Shown here one piece after another: positions 20,418-31,612 of a stretch of 64,000 nt of DNA. Positions within the stretch are counted from its first letter, which is position 1. Each line of letters starts with the position of its first letter. The DNA comes from Fragilaria crotonensis (Eukaryota; Bacillariophyta; Fragilariophyceae; Fragilariales; Fragilariaceae). Below the pieces are notes generated by a model. That model worked only from the letters and a program-made list of their open reading frames with translations, was not told the DNA's origin and searched no databases. The position numbers and the translations under genes were made by a program. Location of the stretch: contig JAKSYS010000003.1 of the NCBI GenBank assembly GCA_022925895.1, forward strand, positions 310,001-374,000, written 5' to 3'.

Positions 20418-21605
20418 TCATAATTGTTTTTCTCCGCAAGACGAACAAAACTTCGCTGTGGCGGGGAGTTTCCCCCCACAGAACATGCAAAACTTGGAAG
20501 TTCCCACTGGAGACGGGGAAGTATAAATACTTGGATTCGAGGCGCTTGAGGAATTCTCCACCGGTAAGTCCTCGTCACCGTGGTTCAGAGTCAGGTCGGC
20601 TTGTTGGTGCCAGTTGATGACCGTCGCGCCGATGTCCGCAAAGGTGAACACGGTAGAATCGGCGAATTCGTCTCTAAGTGACCGGGCTAAATAGTCGTCG
20701 GCACCAACCGTCATTTCAATCACTGAGTTGTCGGCAAGCTTGTCTGACATTTCCTTTACAAATTCTTCAACGGACTTTTTCGGAAGCTGAGGCGGGTCTG
20801 GTTCACACAGTTCTGGGATGAGCTCCTTTGCCCAAATACTCCGCATGCCCAAATCCTTTGCTGCAACAATATCTTTCAGGAAGTCGTCACCAACATGAAC
20901 CCACCAAGGCCCAACGATGTCTTCCAAAATATCGACGTCTTTGATATCGACTTTGTTGAAGATATCACTGAGGTACGGATGCGACGCAGCTTCCTTGATG
21001 GCTTTCATATATACGCGACGATCCGGCTTGCCAACCTGAACGCTCTCTGAATTGACCACAAAGTCAAAAAACTCACCGATTAATGGCACTTTACGAGGAT
21101 CCGAGTTTCCGTCAGTGATTGCGCCGATAAGCACTGGCTGACCTGTGGACGAGCGTATTTGTCGAATCTGCTGAAGGCAATCAAGCACATTCGACGCAAG
21201 ATGTTGAGGCAACACCTCGTGTCGTGCATTTGTCCACACATCAAAGGCAAGATCCGAAAAATCCTTGGCATCTGTTTCACTAAATCCGTTGCTGTTCTCC
21301 AGGATAAAGCGCACTGCATCTTTTCTCAGTTGCGTCAACAGAATGGGTGCCTTAGGATCGTCCCCACCCAACGGCGCGTACGTCGATTTTGATTGTCGGA
21401 AAAGTCGACCCATGACCGTTTCTACACGCTCCGGTTGCTCAATGCCTTGCTTCTCTAAGTAGGATGCTAAGACATCGTTCGCGGCTTGAATGGTCGGACC
21501 AGTCTTCCACACGGTGTTATCAAGATCGAACGAAACAACTCGCACTTCACTTGAACCACCGCCATGGTGGTAGGCCAACTTGTCTGATACATCATCGTCC
21601 TTCAT
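20418..21605 (-). CDS. HAD-family hydrolase with C-terminal zinc ribbon
   Basis: A 395-residue protein in two parts. Residues 20-275 are a haloacid-dehalogenase-type phosphatase: motif I is SFDLDNTVW (nucleophile D27, acid D29), a T/S-type motif II is near GAITDGNSD, the motif III lysine is in VGKPDRRVY, and motif IV is HVGDDFLKDI. The helical cap between motifs I and II resembles the pyrimidine 5'-nucleotidase/HDHD subgroup. After a linker with acidic and Ser-rich parts, the last 25 residues form a zinc ribbon with two CxxC knuckles (C373/C376 and C387/C390). Substrate is unknown; the ribbon may bind nucleic acid or a partner. The fusion is unusual for this hydrolase class. Confidence 0.8.
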   Translation of the reverse strand: MKDDDVSDKLAYHHGGGSSEVRVVSFDLDNTVWKTGPTIQAANDVLASYLEKQGIEQPERVETVMGRLFRQSKSTYAPLGGDDPKAPILLTQLRKDAVRFILENSNGFSETDAKDFSDLAFDVWTNARHEVLPQHLASNVLDCLQQIRQIRSSTGQPVLIGAITDGNSDPRKVPLIGEFFDFVVNSESVQVGKPDRRVYMKAIKEAASHPYLSDIFNKVDIKDVDILEDIVGPWWVHVGDDFLKDIVAAKDLGMRSIWAKELIPELCEPDPPQLPKKSVEEFVKEMSDKLADNSVIEMTVGADDYLARSLRDEFADSTVFTFADIGATVINWHQQADLTLNHGDEDLPVENSSSASNPSIYTSPSPVGTSKFCMFCGGKLPATAKFCSSCGEKQL

Positions 21606-22522
21606 CTCAGATCTAAGTGACGGATAAGAATATCATAAGAAATGGAAACCTGGAGTTGGAACGACGAGGAGGCTACTGCACTTACTTTCCCTCACGAAAC
21701 AATCGTTCCCATCGAACAAGGTCGTCTTCGGATGCGATATTGGAAAGGTAACAGCACGTATGAGTAGCGGGTAATCGAGATCGGAAGGCGATGCTCGTTG
21801 AAAACCCTCGCGCTGGTATAGCCGAACGAAGTAAGACAAGAACTGAGGAAATCGTGATGACTGGAACGGATTCCTTTACCCTCATCGTCCTCAGCCACAG
21901 AGAATGGCATGAAATGTGCCGATTTATGCGGTCCGAAAAACCGATAACCGCATGTAACCGCTGATGCTTGTGTCACCCGTCGCCCGTTACCTGTTCCACA
22001 CCGTACAGTACCTGGTACAAGGTACCTGGTAGCAGTAGTACCTTGTACTTGTAGTCTACTCAGAGAATGCATGTACTGTACTGTATGTATAGTATCTACG
22101 CTGAGTGTACGCAATGCATAGTCTGCACTCTGCACGGCTGGACTCTGCACTAATTGTAAAAGGCGTATGATGATATCACTATAGTCACAGCATACAGCCT
22201 AGTAGATGTAGCTTCTACTCTTGCGTATCAGGTACTGTACAAGTCACAGCATAAAGTACAGCCTATGTAGATTCTACTCTAGTAGCGAATCAGGAAGTGC
22301 TAGAGGTATAAGCAATAATCTTGTCATGGACTTTCAAGAAGCAGCCCTTCTCACGCCATGCCGGTACCATTCATTGCGTGTGTTGCACACCAATAAAAGA
22401 GTTGTTATGGTTTCACTAATTTAAGCACATGGGGCTCAATGAGCACTCTAGTGGTTATACCTTGTCATGATTCGTCATCTAAGTTGCAACTCTGGTTGTG
22501 GTGGATGGTGGTGAAGGGTTGC
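21606..22522. other. Intergenic, GTAC-rich
   Basis: About 900 bases. The first 300 probably hold the HAD promoter. From 21985 to about 22290 the sequence is full of GTACCTGGTA, TACTGTAC and related words. A 152-residue minus-strand open frame at 21692-22150 overlaps this and lacks protein character. Confidence 0.45.
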
Positions 22523-23524
22523 TCAGGCAACTTCAGCACGCGTCATGTACTCCTTGTGATCAAGGTATCCCTCATACGACTCTGCCTTGTGTCCGCACAC
22601 CTTCTCGAAATCATGAGAAACAAAGGCGAGTTGCTCTTCCAACCCGGTAGCCTTTATCTTCTCAAGGGCCACCAAGTCCTCGATGAGCCACTCTGGATCG
22701 CCCCCAGCCTTTTCGCCTTCCTCGAATACGTGCAAGGGTTGATCCACAAATTCAACGGGCTTTTTCAAGTGCTTGGAGAGAAGCGATGCCACAACTTGAT
22801 CCGTCATCGCGTAGGGACCAGTAAGAGTATATTCCTTATCGTAGTGAGTTTTTGGTTCTAACAAGACACGCACAGCAACTTCGGCAACATCGTTAGGGCT
22901 AACGTAGTTGACTCCCCTTCCACGTGAGGAACCGTACATTGCTGCTGGTTTCTGATCCGAGCGGAGTTCTTTGCCTTGAAATAAGAGAGGGTTCGACATG
23001 AAGTGGCTAGCAGAGAGAATGGTGTATGCTAGCCCAGAATCGGCTAACATCTGATCACACTGGCCATGAGCCTTGACAAGTGGAACACTCTGGAGAATGC
23101 TATTCGAACGGCGTGCATGGTAGAAGGAGAGCTTGACAAAGTGCTTCACCCCCGCTGCCTCGCATGCTTCCAAGAAGAGCGGGAACTTTTCATCCCAGTT
23201 CGCCACATATGGTGCCGTGCAAAATACAGACTTCACACCTTGCAATGCCTTCTCGTAGGTGGCATCGTTATCCCAGCGGAAGTCCGCGATTTCAGCGCCC
23301 TCCTTGCCGAGCTCTTCCGCGACGTCGGGATGGTGAACCCCGAGCCTCACTGTGGGATATCCAGCCCTCAAGAGACGTGTCGCGACACGGTATCCCACGA
23401 CTCCAGTTCCTCCTGTGATGAAGATTGTACCGGAAGTTGGATCCAAGTTCGGGATGCCCAGTTTTTCCCCCACATCGGCCAGGACAAGGCCGAGGCTGGA
23501 CACAACATCTTTTACCTTCTCCAT
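22523..23524 (-). CDS. NmrA-like NAD(P)-binding protein, copy 1
   Basis: A 333-residue atypical short-chain dehydrogenase of the NmrA/isoflavone-reductase-like type. The Rossmann nucleotide loop GGTGVVG is at 38-44, after a 30-residue amphipathic N-terminal extension. Further family features are VKHFVKLSFYHA (about 125-136), where the catalytic Tyr of classical SDRs is not clearly kept, and VNYVSPNDVAEVAVRVLLEP, the usual substrate-domain helix. Proteins of this type act as NADPH-dependent reductases or redox sensors; the substrate is unknown. No signal peptide is seen. A near-identical paralogue lies 3.3 kb upstream in the same orientation (26855-27853), so this is a local tandem duplication. 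Confidence 0.85.
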   Translation of the reverse strand: MEKVKDVVSSLGLVLADVGEKLGIPNLDPTSGTIFITGGTGVVGYRVATRLLRAGYPTVRLGVHHPDVAEELGKEGAEIADFRWDNDATYEKALQGVKSVFCTAPYVANWDEKFPLFLEACEAAGVKHFVKLSFYHARRSNSILQSVPLVKAHGQCDQMLADSGLAYTILSASHFMSNPLLFQGKELRSDQKPAAMYGSSRGRGVNYVSPNDVAEVAVRVLLEPKTHYDKEYTLTGPYAMTDQVVASLLSKHLKKPVEFVDQPLHVFEEGEKAGGDPEWLIEDLVALEKIKATGLEEQLAFVSHDFEKVCGHKAESYEGYLDHKEYMTRAEVA

Positions 23525-24157
23525 GCCGGATGTCTTTCAATATCTTAGTTGCTGTTTTTAGTCGAGTTGTAGGTCAAAAAATAATGTGCCCCAAAATGAA
23601 ATTGATGTTTTCTGCGGGTTCGCAATCTTATCCACCTGCAATCAACAGTATACGCCGTGTACGAGTACAAGTACCTGGTAGCTCTGGTGGGATGTCACGA
23701 TGTCACTATGTCACGATTCACGATGCTAACCCTGCCATTTTTCTTGATTGACACCGTTCTCATTCAACTCGAGAGATGAATTTCGAAGATTTTCGCACCA
23801 CTTTCGGATTCGGTACATGTACTACTCGGAGTTTTCGTCATTCGGACTGCAGGGTTACGTTGTATATAGCATATAGTACCCGGTACTCACGAGTCACGAA
23901 TCATAAGTGGACTCTACGCTATTGTACCGGTACCAGCCTGTATATCTAGGTTGATTGTACAGTACCAGGTAGTTGTTTTACATATTGGATGTCGGGAATT
24001 TCTGTATCGCAACATGTATCATATGGAACTACAATACTCGAGTATGACTTATCGAAAATGTCATACGCTAAGAAATAGTAGTGGTACAACTTGTACTGTA
24101 TACTGTAGGTGGCTGTCATCCCACCCAGGGTGATGGTCATCCGTGTGAGTCGAGTAT
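23525..24157. other. Intergenic upstream of NmrA-like copy 1
   Basis: About 630 bases that include the promoter of NmrA-like copy 1 and GTAC-rich stretches (about 23640-23690 and 23870-23970). No gene is supported. It ends where the inverted-repeat element begins. Confidence 0.4.
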
Positions 24158-24194
24158 CCCGGGTCCGATTAGGTTTCACCAATTTGACGTCAGC
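24158..24194 (+). repeat. Left terminal inverted repeat
   Basis: Left arm of the 2.27-kb element. It pairs with 26388-26425 over about 37 bp and includes TCCGATTAGGTTTCACC and TGACGTCA. Confidence 0.75.
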
Positions 24195-25020
24195 ACTTTT
24201 CAGCACTTTTGTTGCGGAATTTAACTTGTACGGAATCTTTATCTTTGATTTTCTCAGCGCCCACTTTTCAAACCACCTCTTGTGCAAAACTACGTTCTAG
24301 ATAAGGAACATAAATCAGCGCCACATTTGTTTGAATAGAAATAAAAATGATCGTGTCTAGATGTGTATATAACAGGGTACCAGTAGTGGATTCAAGTTTA
24401 CTCACACAAAACTCATAATTTTGATATTTCACAACCACGATGGTACGGCACTTTGTCTCCCTGTCATTCTTGTTTCTCTTGTTGTTCTTGCTCTCCTTGC
24501 TGCTTTTGTTTCTCTTGTTGCTGTTGTTCTGTTTTTGCTCTTGTTCGCTCTCTGTCTGTTGCCATTTTGCGTTACTACAGCACCCACCTACCGATTATTC
24601 TGTAACCAACCCCCTGTTTTGTTCTCTTTAGGATCATCCACAACAAGCAAGAAGGACCATTGATGCAGGATCCACATCCAGTGGATCAGACTCTATCTGC
24701 TCTCAAGGCTATGTCATGGACTGCTTCTTTGCCTTTCAAAGGTCATTTTTGTCATGCAACCGATTTCAATGTATCATTGGAAACCAAGTATGACCTCTTT
24801 CAGTACACTACTTCTATGTACAAAGGTTCCAAGCACATTATTTGGTCCTAGCTAATCAATGTCGCAAGAGATCCACTTGCCTGAGGCACCACTCAACGAC
24901 CTCTGTTCTGGACATGAAACTGATGTTTCTGATAATTTTGTTGATGTACAGCACACGAAGTACATTTAGTAGAATTAAAAACAACTTTCGTTCTTGTTCG
25001 ACATCATGAGTAGGATGGGG

Positions 25021-26110
25021 ACTACTATTTGGTGATCGAAATTTGATCTTCAAATAGTCGTACAGTACGAGTAACACTAGTACAGTACAATGGCGACTAT
25101 TTGGTGATCAAATTGATCTTCAAATAGTCGTCACATACAGTATCACCAGTACAGTACAATGGCGACTATTTGGTGATCGAAATTGATCTTCAAATAGTCG
25201 TCACAGTATGAGTAACACCAGTACAGTACAATGGCGACTATTTGGTGATCAAAATTGATCTTCAAATAGTCGTCACAGTACGAGTATCACCAGTACAGTA
25301 CAATGGTGACTATTTGGTGATCAAAATTTGATCTTCAAATAGTCATCACAGTATGAGTAACACCAGTACAGTACAATGGCGACTATTTGGTGATCGAAAT
25401 TGATCTTCAAATAGTCGTCACACGAGTATCACCAGTACAGTACAATGGCGACTATTTGGTGATCGAAATTGATCTTCAAATAGTCGCACAGTATGAGTAA
25501 CACCAGTACAGTACAATGGCGACTATTTGGTGATCGAAATTCGATCTTCAAATAGTCGTCACAGTACCAGTAACACCAGTACAGTACAATGGCGACTATT
25601 TGGTGATCAAAATTCGATCTTCAAATAGTCGTCACAGTACGAGTAACACCAGTACAGTACAATGGCGACTATTTGGTGATCGAAATTTGATCTTCAAATA
25701 GTCGTCACAGTACGAAAACAGCAGTACAGTACAATGGCGACTATTTGGTGATCGAAATTGATCTTCAAATAGTCGTCACAGTACGAGTATCACCAGTACA
25801 GTACAATGGCGACTATTTGGTGATCGAAATTTGATCTTCAAATAGTCGTCACAGTACGAGTAACACTAGTACAGTACAATGGCGACTATTTGGTGATCGA
25901 AATTTGATCTTCAAATAGTCGTCACAGTACCAGTAACACCAGTACAGTACAATGGCGACTATTTGGTGATCGAAATTCGATCTTCAAATAGTCGTCACAG
26001 TATGAGTAACACCAGTACAGTACAATGGCGACTATTTGGTGATCGAAATTGATCTTCAAATAGTCGTCACAGTACCAGTAACAGCAGTACAGTACAATGG
26101 CAAATAGTCC
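25021..26110. repeat. Hairpin minisatellite, about 15 units of 73 bp
   Basis: Fifteen near-identical tandem units plus a partial one. Each unit has an inverted repeat, CGACTATTTGGTGATC then a 5-7 base loop (GAAATT, AAAATTT, GAAATTC) then GATCTTCAAATAGTCG. A spacer of about 30 bases follows, with CAGTACGAGTAACACCAGT and ACAGTACAATGG. As RNA the arms would pair over about 16 positions with one U-U mismatch and one G-U pair. Arms are very constant, while loop and spacer vary in sequence and by a few bases in length. Unit five differs at both partners of one stem pair (T25307 and A25345 in place of C and G), so pairing is kept. Transcription is unknown. Confidence 0.95.
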
Positions 26111-26387
26111 TTTGAGTACGGTAGTACTGTTGCAGTACAGTGTAGTACTCGAGTGATTCAAAAGGGAAACACATGAAGATTCAAAAGGGAAACACATGAA
26201 TCACTGATAGAAGGAGAAGAGTAGCAGTTATCTATCTGACATGACAAAGGCTTGGCATGCGCATTAGGAAAAGCACCGATAGAAGTCAACAACAAAGATT
26301 CCGTGTTTTGTCAGCCATTCAAATTTCCGATGTCTTCAAAATTCTTCTACAGGAGGTCTCACTGTAGATTATTACTATGACGTGGGC

Positions 26388-26425
26388 GCTGACGTCAAAT
26401 TGGTGAAACCTAATCGGATCCTGGG
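26388..26425 (-). repeat. Right terminal inverted repeat
   Basis: Right arm of the 2.27-kb element, the reverse complement of 24158-24194 with two or three differences. It ends GGATCCTGGG and is followed by TA. Confidence 0.75.
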
Positions 26426-26854
26426 TACAGCGGCAGCACGGTAAATTAGGTTTCTGGTTGTTTTTTTTTGTACTGTATACTGTATATAGTACATAACCAG
26501 TCTGGTAGCATGATAATTCGTCGCGGATGAAAACGTTCATTTCTCTACCGTCGTAGTATTGGAGTACTGGTAATCAGGTACTGGTACTCGATGTCAATTT
26601 TGCGGAGAGATTGCTTCACAACATCATACACTTTGGTAATCTGTGACATGAGCGTCTACCGAGCTCCCAGAAGTCCGTTTATAGTTAGAGGTTAGAAGAG
26701 GTGCACTGGAATAATGATTCGCAAGCGCCCAACGTATCATCGTAGTAATGTTGATTCGGTCAGTACCTCGTTTCACAAGATAATGTATGTTGTACGTGAA
26801 TTGCATACCGCAACTTATGTTCGCTAATACCCTAACATGGCACGGATGCGCTCC
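26426..26854. other. Intergenic downstream of NmrA-like copy 2
   Basis: About 430 bases between the inverted-repeat element and the end of NmrA-like copy 2. Apart from a short GTAC-rich stretch (26560-26595), nothing is recognised. Confidence 0.4.
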
Positions 26855-27853
26855 TCACACTACTTCTGCCTGCGACATGCACTCGTTGTGATCAAGGTAT
26901 CCCTCATACGACTCTGCCTTGTGTCCGCACACCTTCTCGAAATCATGAGAAACGAAGAGATGTTCTTCCAATCCAGTAGACTTGATCATCTCAAAAGCAA
27001 CCAAGTCGTGAACGAGCCACTCTGGGTCCCCTCCGAGTTTTTCGCCGTCCTCAAACACGTGCAACGGTTGATCCACGAACATGATGGGCTTCTCCAAGAA
27101 CTTCGAGAGAAGCGACGCCACAACTTGATCCGTCAAGGCACAGGGGCCAGTAAGATTGTATTCCTTATCGTAGTGAGACTTTGGTTCTAACAAGACACGC
27201 ACAGCAACTTCGGCAACATCGTTAGGGCTAACATAGTTGACTCCCTTTCCATGAGAGGAACCATACAAGGTTGCTGGTTTACGATCGGCACGAAGTTCTT
27301 TGCCTTGAAATACAAGAGGGTTCGACATGAAGTGGCTAGCAGAGAGGATGGTATATGGTAGTCCGGAGTCGGCTAACATCTGATCACACTCGCCATGGGC
27401 CTTGACAAGAGGGACACTCTGAAAAATGCTTTCCTTACGGCGTGCATGGTAGAAAGAGAGCTTGACAAAGTGCTTCACCCCCGCCGCCTTACAAGCTTTT
27501 AGAAAGAGCGGGAACTTTTCCTTCCAGTTCTCCACATACGGAGCATTGCAAAATACAGACTTCACACCTTGCAATGCCTTCTCGTAGGTGGCATCGTTAT
27601 CCCAGCGAAAGTCTGCGATTTCAGCGCCCTCCTTGCCGAGCTCTTCCGCAACGTCGGGATGGTGAACCCCGAGCCTCACTGTGGGGTATCCAGCTTTTAA
27701 GAGACGTGTTGAGACACGATATCCCAAGACGCCGGTTCCTCCTGTGATAAAGATGGTGCCGGAAGTTGGATCCAAGTTTGGGATACCTAACTTCTCTCCC
27801 ACACCGGCGAGGACAAGGCCAAGGGTGGACGCAACCTCTTCTACTTTTTCCAT
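26855..27853 (-). CDS. NmrA-like NAD(P)-binding protein, copy 2
   Basis: A 332-residue paralogue of the protein at 22523-23524, with long identical blocks through the Rossmann fold (GGTGVLG at 38-44, VRLGVHHPDVAEELGKEGAE). Similarity continues through VNYVSPNDVAEVAVRVLLEP to the C-terminal SHDFEKVCGHKAESYEGYLD. Differences cluster in surface positions and near the end of the substrate domain, so specificity may differ slightly. Similarity at the DNA level runs through the coding region and stops at its ends, which suggests an old enough copy for the flanks to have diverged, or a gene-sized duplication. Role as for copy 1: NADPH-dependent reductase or redox sensor, substrate unknown. Confidence 0.85.
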   Translation of the reverse strand: MEKVEEVASTLGLVLAGVGEKLGIPNLDPTSGTIFITGGTGVLGYRVSTRLLKAGYPTVRLGVHHPDVAEELGKEGAEIADFRWDNDATYEKALQGVKSVFCNAPYVENWKEKFPLFLKACKAAGVKHFVKLSFYHARRKESIFQSVPLVKAHGECDQMLADSGLPYTILSASHFMSNPLVFQGKELRADRKPATLYGSSHGKGVNYVSPNDVAEVAVRVLLEPKSHYDKEYNLTGPCALTDQVVASLLSKFLEKPIMFVDQPLHVFEDGEKLGGDPEWLVHDLVAFEMIKSTGLEEHLFVSHDFEKVCGHKAESYEGYLDHNECMSQAEVV

Positions 27854-30800
27854 GTTGAATAAATGTTTGTGTTCTGATTTCGGGAGTTGTTAATATTGTG
27901 TGCTTTTGAGGGGTTCGGATCCTAGTTCAGTCGCAATGATCAGTGGACTCACAGCATGAGTTCTCAACGATGTCACGACTGCAGGGTTTCGCTGACAACT
28001 CGCAGTTCGCTTTCAGAGCCTCTATACGAACTGTGTACATTGAACTTGTGAGCGGAGTTCGCATTCAGTACGAATGGAACAATTCGAAAGATATCAATTT
28101 CTCTGATGTAGGACACCACTTTTCCTGCATCATTGTTCATCATCTCTAACCAAGCTGAGACTGTTCTCGGGACAGGTTGATCGCCCTGGCTCTCACGTCC
28201 TGATTGCCGAAGCGATTTACGGAATTCAAGTGACGATGACACAGGACACGAGGGGAATTTGTCGCCGACATTGAAACGGGAGTGCCTTAAAAGTGCGCTT
28301 TTTAAGAGACAGTCCGCTGAGCTCAAACCTGAAACGGAGTCGATTTAGCGCTGATGACGTTTCAGTGGATTCTGATTGGCCCAAGTGCTTTTTAAGGGGA
28401 TTCTACTATACGTTAGAGAGGTCCGGGCTAGTGTAAATACGATGCAAATTTTCCCTATTTATCCTTTATCCCCAGTACCGGATCTGAGCCCAATGTTCTG
28501 TTCAAGGTGAAACGGGACTCGCTCTCAAACTTACGTTATTTCAGTACGTAGAGTTGAAGAGCGCATTTGCAACCAAATTCACATCACCAGAATTCCGTTC
28601 CACGTGTTCAATTTATTCTGTTCTTAGTTCCACCTTGCATCAGATTTACGTTGACCAACATTGCTTGACAGTGGTAGTTAGAAACAATTTCATGCTCAAA
28701 CATTCAAACTAATCATCTGGAGGCGTGCTCTGACAGAATTCAGAATCTGATAAATTCCAGCAGAATGTAGATTCTGCCTCGCAGAACAAAAAATTGCATG
28801 CCGTCTGTTGATGCCGATGATGTTGATGATTGATTGCAACTGCAATGTGGTTGTTGCAGCAACCACATGGCAATGTAGGTCATTTGAACACCCTCGATTT
28901 GGATGAGGATGCAACGGGAGAAACGACGATTCCCTTGGTGTAAGACCCATAAAGAAAGTCAAAATCTATGAGAGGAGCTTGTCATCTTAGGTGGATGAGT
29001 GCTGTCACTGTAACCATTGTCAAGGATGGACCAAGCCTTCAATTTTCAGAAGCAGCAGCTCTGGCTTCAAACTGCAATGTTTGCTTCTTTCAAACAACTC
29101 AGCGTGGCAACAAAACATGAAATAAAGGGAAATGTTGATTGAGAGTAGCTACAGGTAGTGTGCTAGTGTACATCTACTTTTGAAACGACAACATGTGTAT
29201 TCGTAGTACTACTATTCTGCTGCAGTAGACAATGAGTAGTTACGAGAGTGTTGTATTCATTACAAGCTACTACAGTACTAGAGAATGTAAATGAACGAGA
29301 CAATGATGGTCCTCCCAAAATGACGTCCATCGTCGAGTCGACATGTTGAAATCAATGAGTGATTTGATTGAAGGTCAAATTGGCGCCAAAACGTCAGGGC
29401 TTCTAAATCAAGATCCTCCGATCCGGCTACCGGTAGATGGATGGAATCTTACTTTAAAGTCATAGAAGACTCCTAGGAATCTTTTTTTTTAAACAAATTT
29501 ACCAGGACATCTATTTTACAGTGTAAATAACGTTGCAGAAAAAACTATATCTTTGTAAGGTTAAGGGCTTTCACACTGTAAATTACAGTAGCCTGGACCT
29601 CTCTGTTGTAATGGATTGACAACACTGTAAACAATTGTGTTAGAGGTTTTACTCTGTTCCTGCCATGTTGAGATTAGTAGCTACTGGTTCCATCAATCCT
29701 ACCAAGCCTCTTGTAGGTCTTACCAAATTGATCATCTTCTTCTTGAAAGAAACTTTCTTGCCTAGTAGCTAATGTTGCTCAGCAGCTCATTCTACACTTC
29801 TTTATTGGCTAGATTTGTAACTTTCTTGTTGGTTTCTCTTGTTTTGATCATGCCCTTCAATTTTCCAGCAGTTTCTTGGGCTCTGCCTATACAAAGTCAC
29901 ACTCCATTTGCAAATCCTGAGTACCTGATCTCACTCAAATCTTTCATGTTCTGCATGACTGTTGGCCATGCATAATACACTGTCATCATAGTCCTGTTTG
30001 TACTCCTGGTACTACTAGTAGTAGGCAGTAGGCAGTAGTCACTTATCCTCAACATATGAGGGGCGGCATGTGAAAATCAATTGAAGTTTCCAATAACACA
30101 TAACACATGTATTTGTGATTCATTCCCTTGTCTGACAGGGCTCATCTTTTGTTTACCTTGACAGCCAGCAACATCCAAGTTGACATTTTTGGCCAAGTTC
30201 ACAAATTCAAGCTTTATTGAATTATTGAATTCTGACCTCAAGTTTTGAATAAGCTATTAGAGACCTCCTCAACTACAAGAACTGAACTTGCTTGACGTAT
30301 AAGGATCAGAGCTATGACCCCTACTACTAAGCAGATTAATATGCAATAAAGACAATTGCAGTCAGATAAACTTAATGAATTGGCAGAATGATGTTTTGAA
30401 TCAAGGAGAACATCATAGGTTGGCTTGGTGAAACAGAGACAGGAGTCACATTGCTCACCAAAGGGAACAACACGACATAAAGGAAGAGAAGCCATGACTT
30501 GGATTGTTCAAGCAGACACAAATAAATGGCTTGTTGAAGCCGCCAAAACAAAAATGAAGCTTTAGCTACGAAGTCATCAACATCTTCACCTCTTCTTTGT
30601 CTACCAGTATGTAGATGATGAAACCTTGAGATACCTTACTAAAGAACAAGGTCCATAAGAAGGTATATCAGCAATTTTTTGCTGACGTTGAGTTTGGTTA
30701 TTGAAAGCAAATTGCACATATGTTATTCTGTCAGCAAATTTTTTGCAAACATCAGCAGCACAATAAGAAAGGAGGAATACTTAGTGTTGAGCCCATTATC

Positions 30801-31612
30801 ATGACTCAGAATTTTATACAATTTCCCTCTGGGCTGGTTTGCATTTGCTTCATGCACAATTCAGGTTGTATTGCAGGTCCTTTCTTCCTAAACAACGTAT
30901 CATTCACAAGTAGCAGTGCAACACTTGGGGTAAACAACATTTCAACAGTTTTCATTGAAATATTCATTGCAACAATTTGATGTTTCTTAGTGGCTCGAGG
31001 CCAGTTTTTGTTGGTACTCCGGGTACTTCAGTTCCAGTTGTGTGCTAGGTGATAGGTGCCACGATAGGACTGTACTAGCTAGCAGTAACTAATGCAATAC
31101 TGAGGAACTGGTCACCGTATGTGCAAGTACTGTTGCAGAGTTCTGGAGCATACGTCAAAAAGCAACTACCGGTAGTTGGGAGACTCACGAGCTGGAAGGT
31201 GCAAGTCTGCTCTGTTAGGGTGACGTTTAGGTGGTCTAGTCTTAACACACATCAAATCCTAAACTTATATAATCTAATGTAGTACATCAATCTCATGCAA
31301 TGATCTCAGACAGGGACCACTGTCTGTTCAGAGACGGTCGCGGAGTAGCAATTCAAGCAATGCGGAGGAGCACCTTAATTGCTAAACCTCAATTGGCGTT
31401 ACAGACGACACTAGCACTGCAATGGCCGTTACAATTTGTGTACAAGTACTTGTAGACATTTTGAAGTTTGCGAAGGAGCCAGGACAGCAGCGGTTCGAGC
31501 ACGACAGTAGTCGTGGAACGACTAAGCTGTAGGACAGTGCCAGTCCAACAGAACAGTAGCCGGTTCCGTAGAGCGTCTGCCGCAACTCAACTCGATCATT
31601 GATAGAAACCTT
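27854..31612. other. 3.8-kb gene desert
   Basis: No convincing coding region on either strand. The longest open frames (28027, 30238, 30720) are short and lack protein character. The first 500 bases probably hold the promoter of NmrA-like copy 2. The region from about 28.6 to 31.0 kb is AT-richer than the gene-bearing parts and may be decayed transposon sequence; I could find no paired ends. A GTAC-rich part lies at about 31010-31170. Confidence 0.4.

Larger units (their letters stand above)
24158..26425. mobile_element. TIR element carrying a hairpin satellite array
   Basis: A 2.27-kb segment bounded by inverted repeats of about 37 bp. Left 24158-24194 reads CCCGGGTCCGATTAGG then TTTCACCAATTTGACGTCAGC. 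Right 26388-26425 is its reverse complement with two or three differences. The terminal word GGATCCGATTAG and the inner TGACGTCA are shared with the MITEs at 17.4 and 45.9 kb, so this looks like a longer member of the same group. The dinucleotide TA flanks both sides, which fits but does not prove a TA target duplication. The left third contains a CTTGTT-rich low-complexity stretch and no recognisable transposase, so the element is non-autonomous. The right half is the hairpin array. Confidence 0.65.

Noticed and set aside
24421-24663. Two overlapping very hydrophobic small frames
   Set aside because: They arise from a CTTGTT/TTGCTC low-complexity stretch inside the inverted-repeat element and look alike in several frames.
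25021-26110. Regular repeats with spacers that look like a CRISPR array
   Set aside because: Spacers are near-identical between units, the setting is eukaryotic, and no cas-like genes are near; it is a tandem satellite.
28280-28325. CTTAAAAGTGCGCTTTTTAAG hairpin-like word (split: CTTAAAAG and CTTTTTAAG)
   Set aside because: The stem is short and imperfect, and the context is AT-rich; expected by chance.
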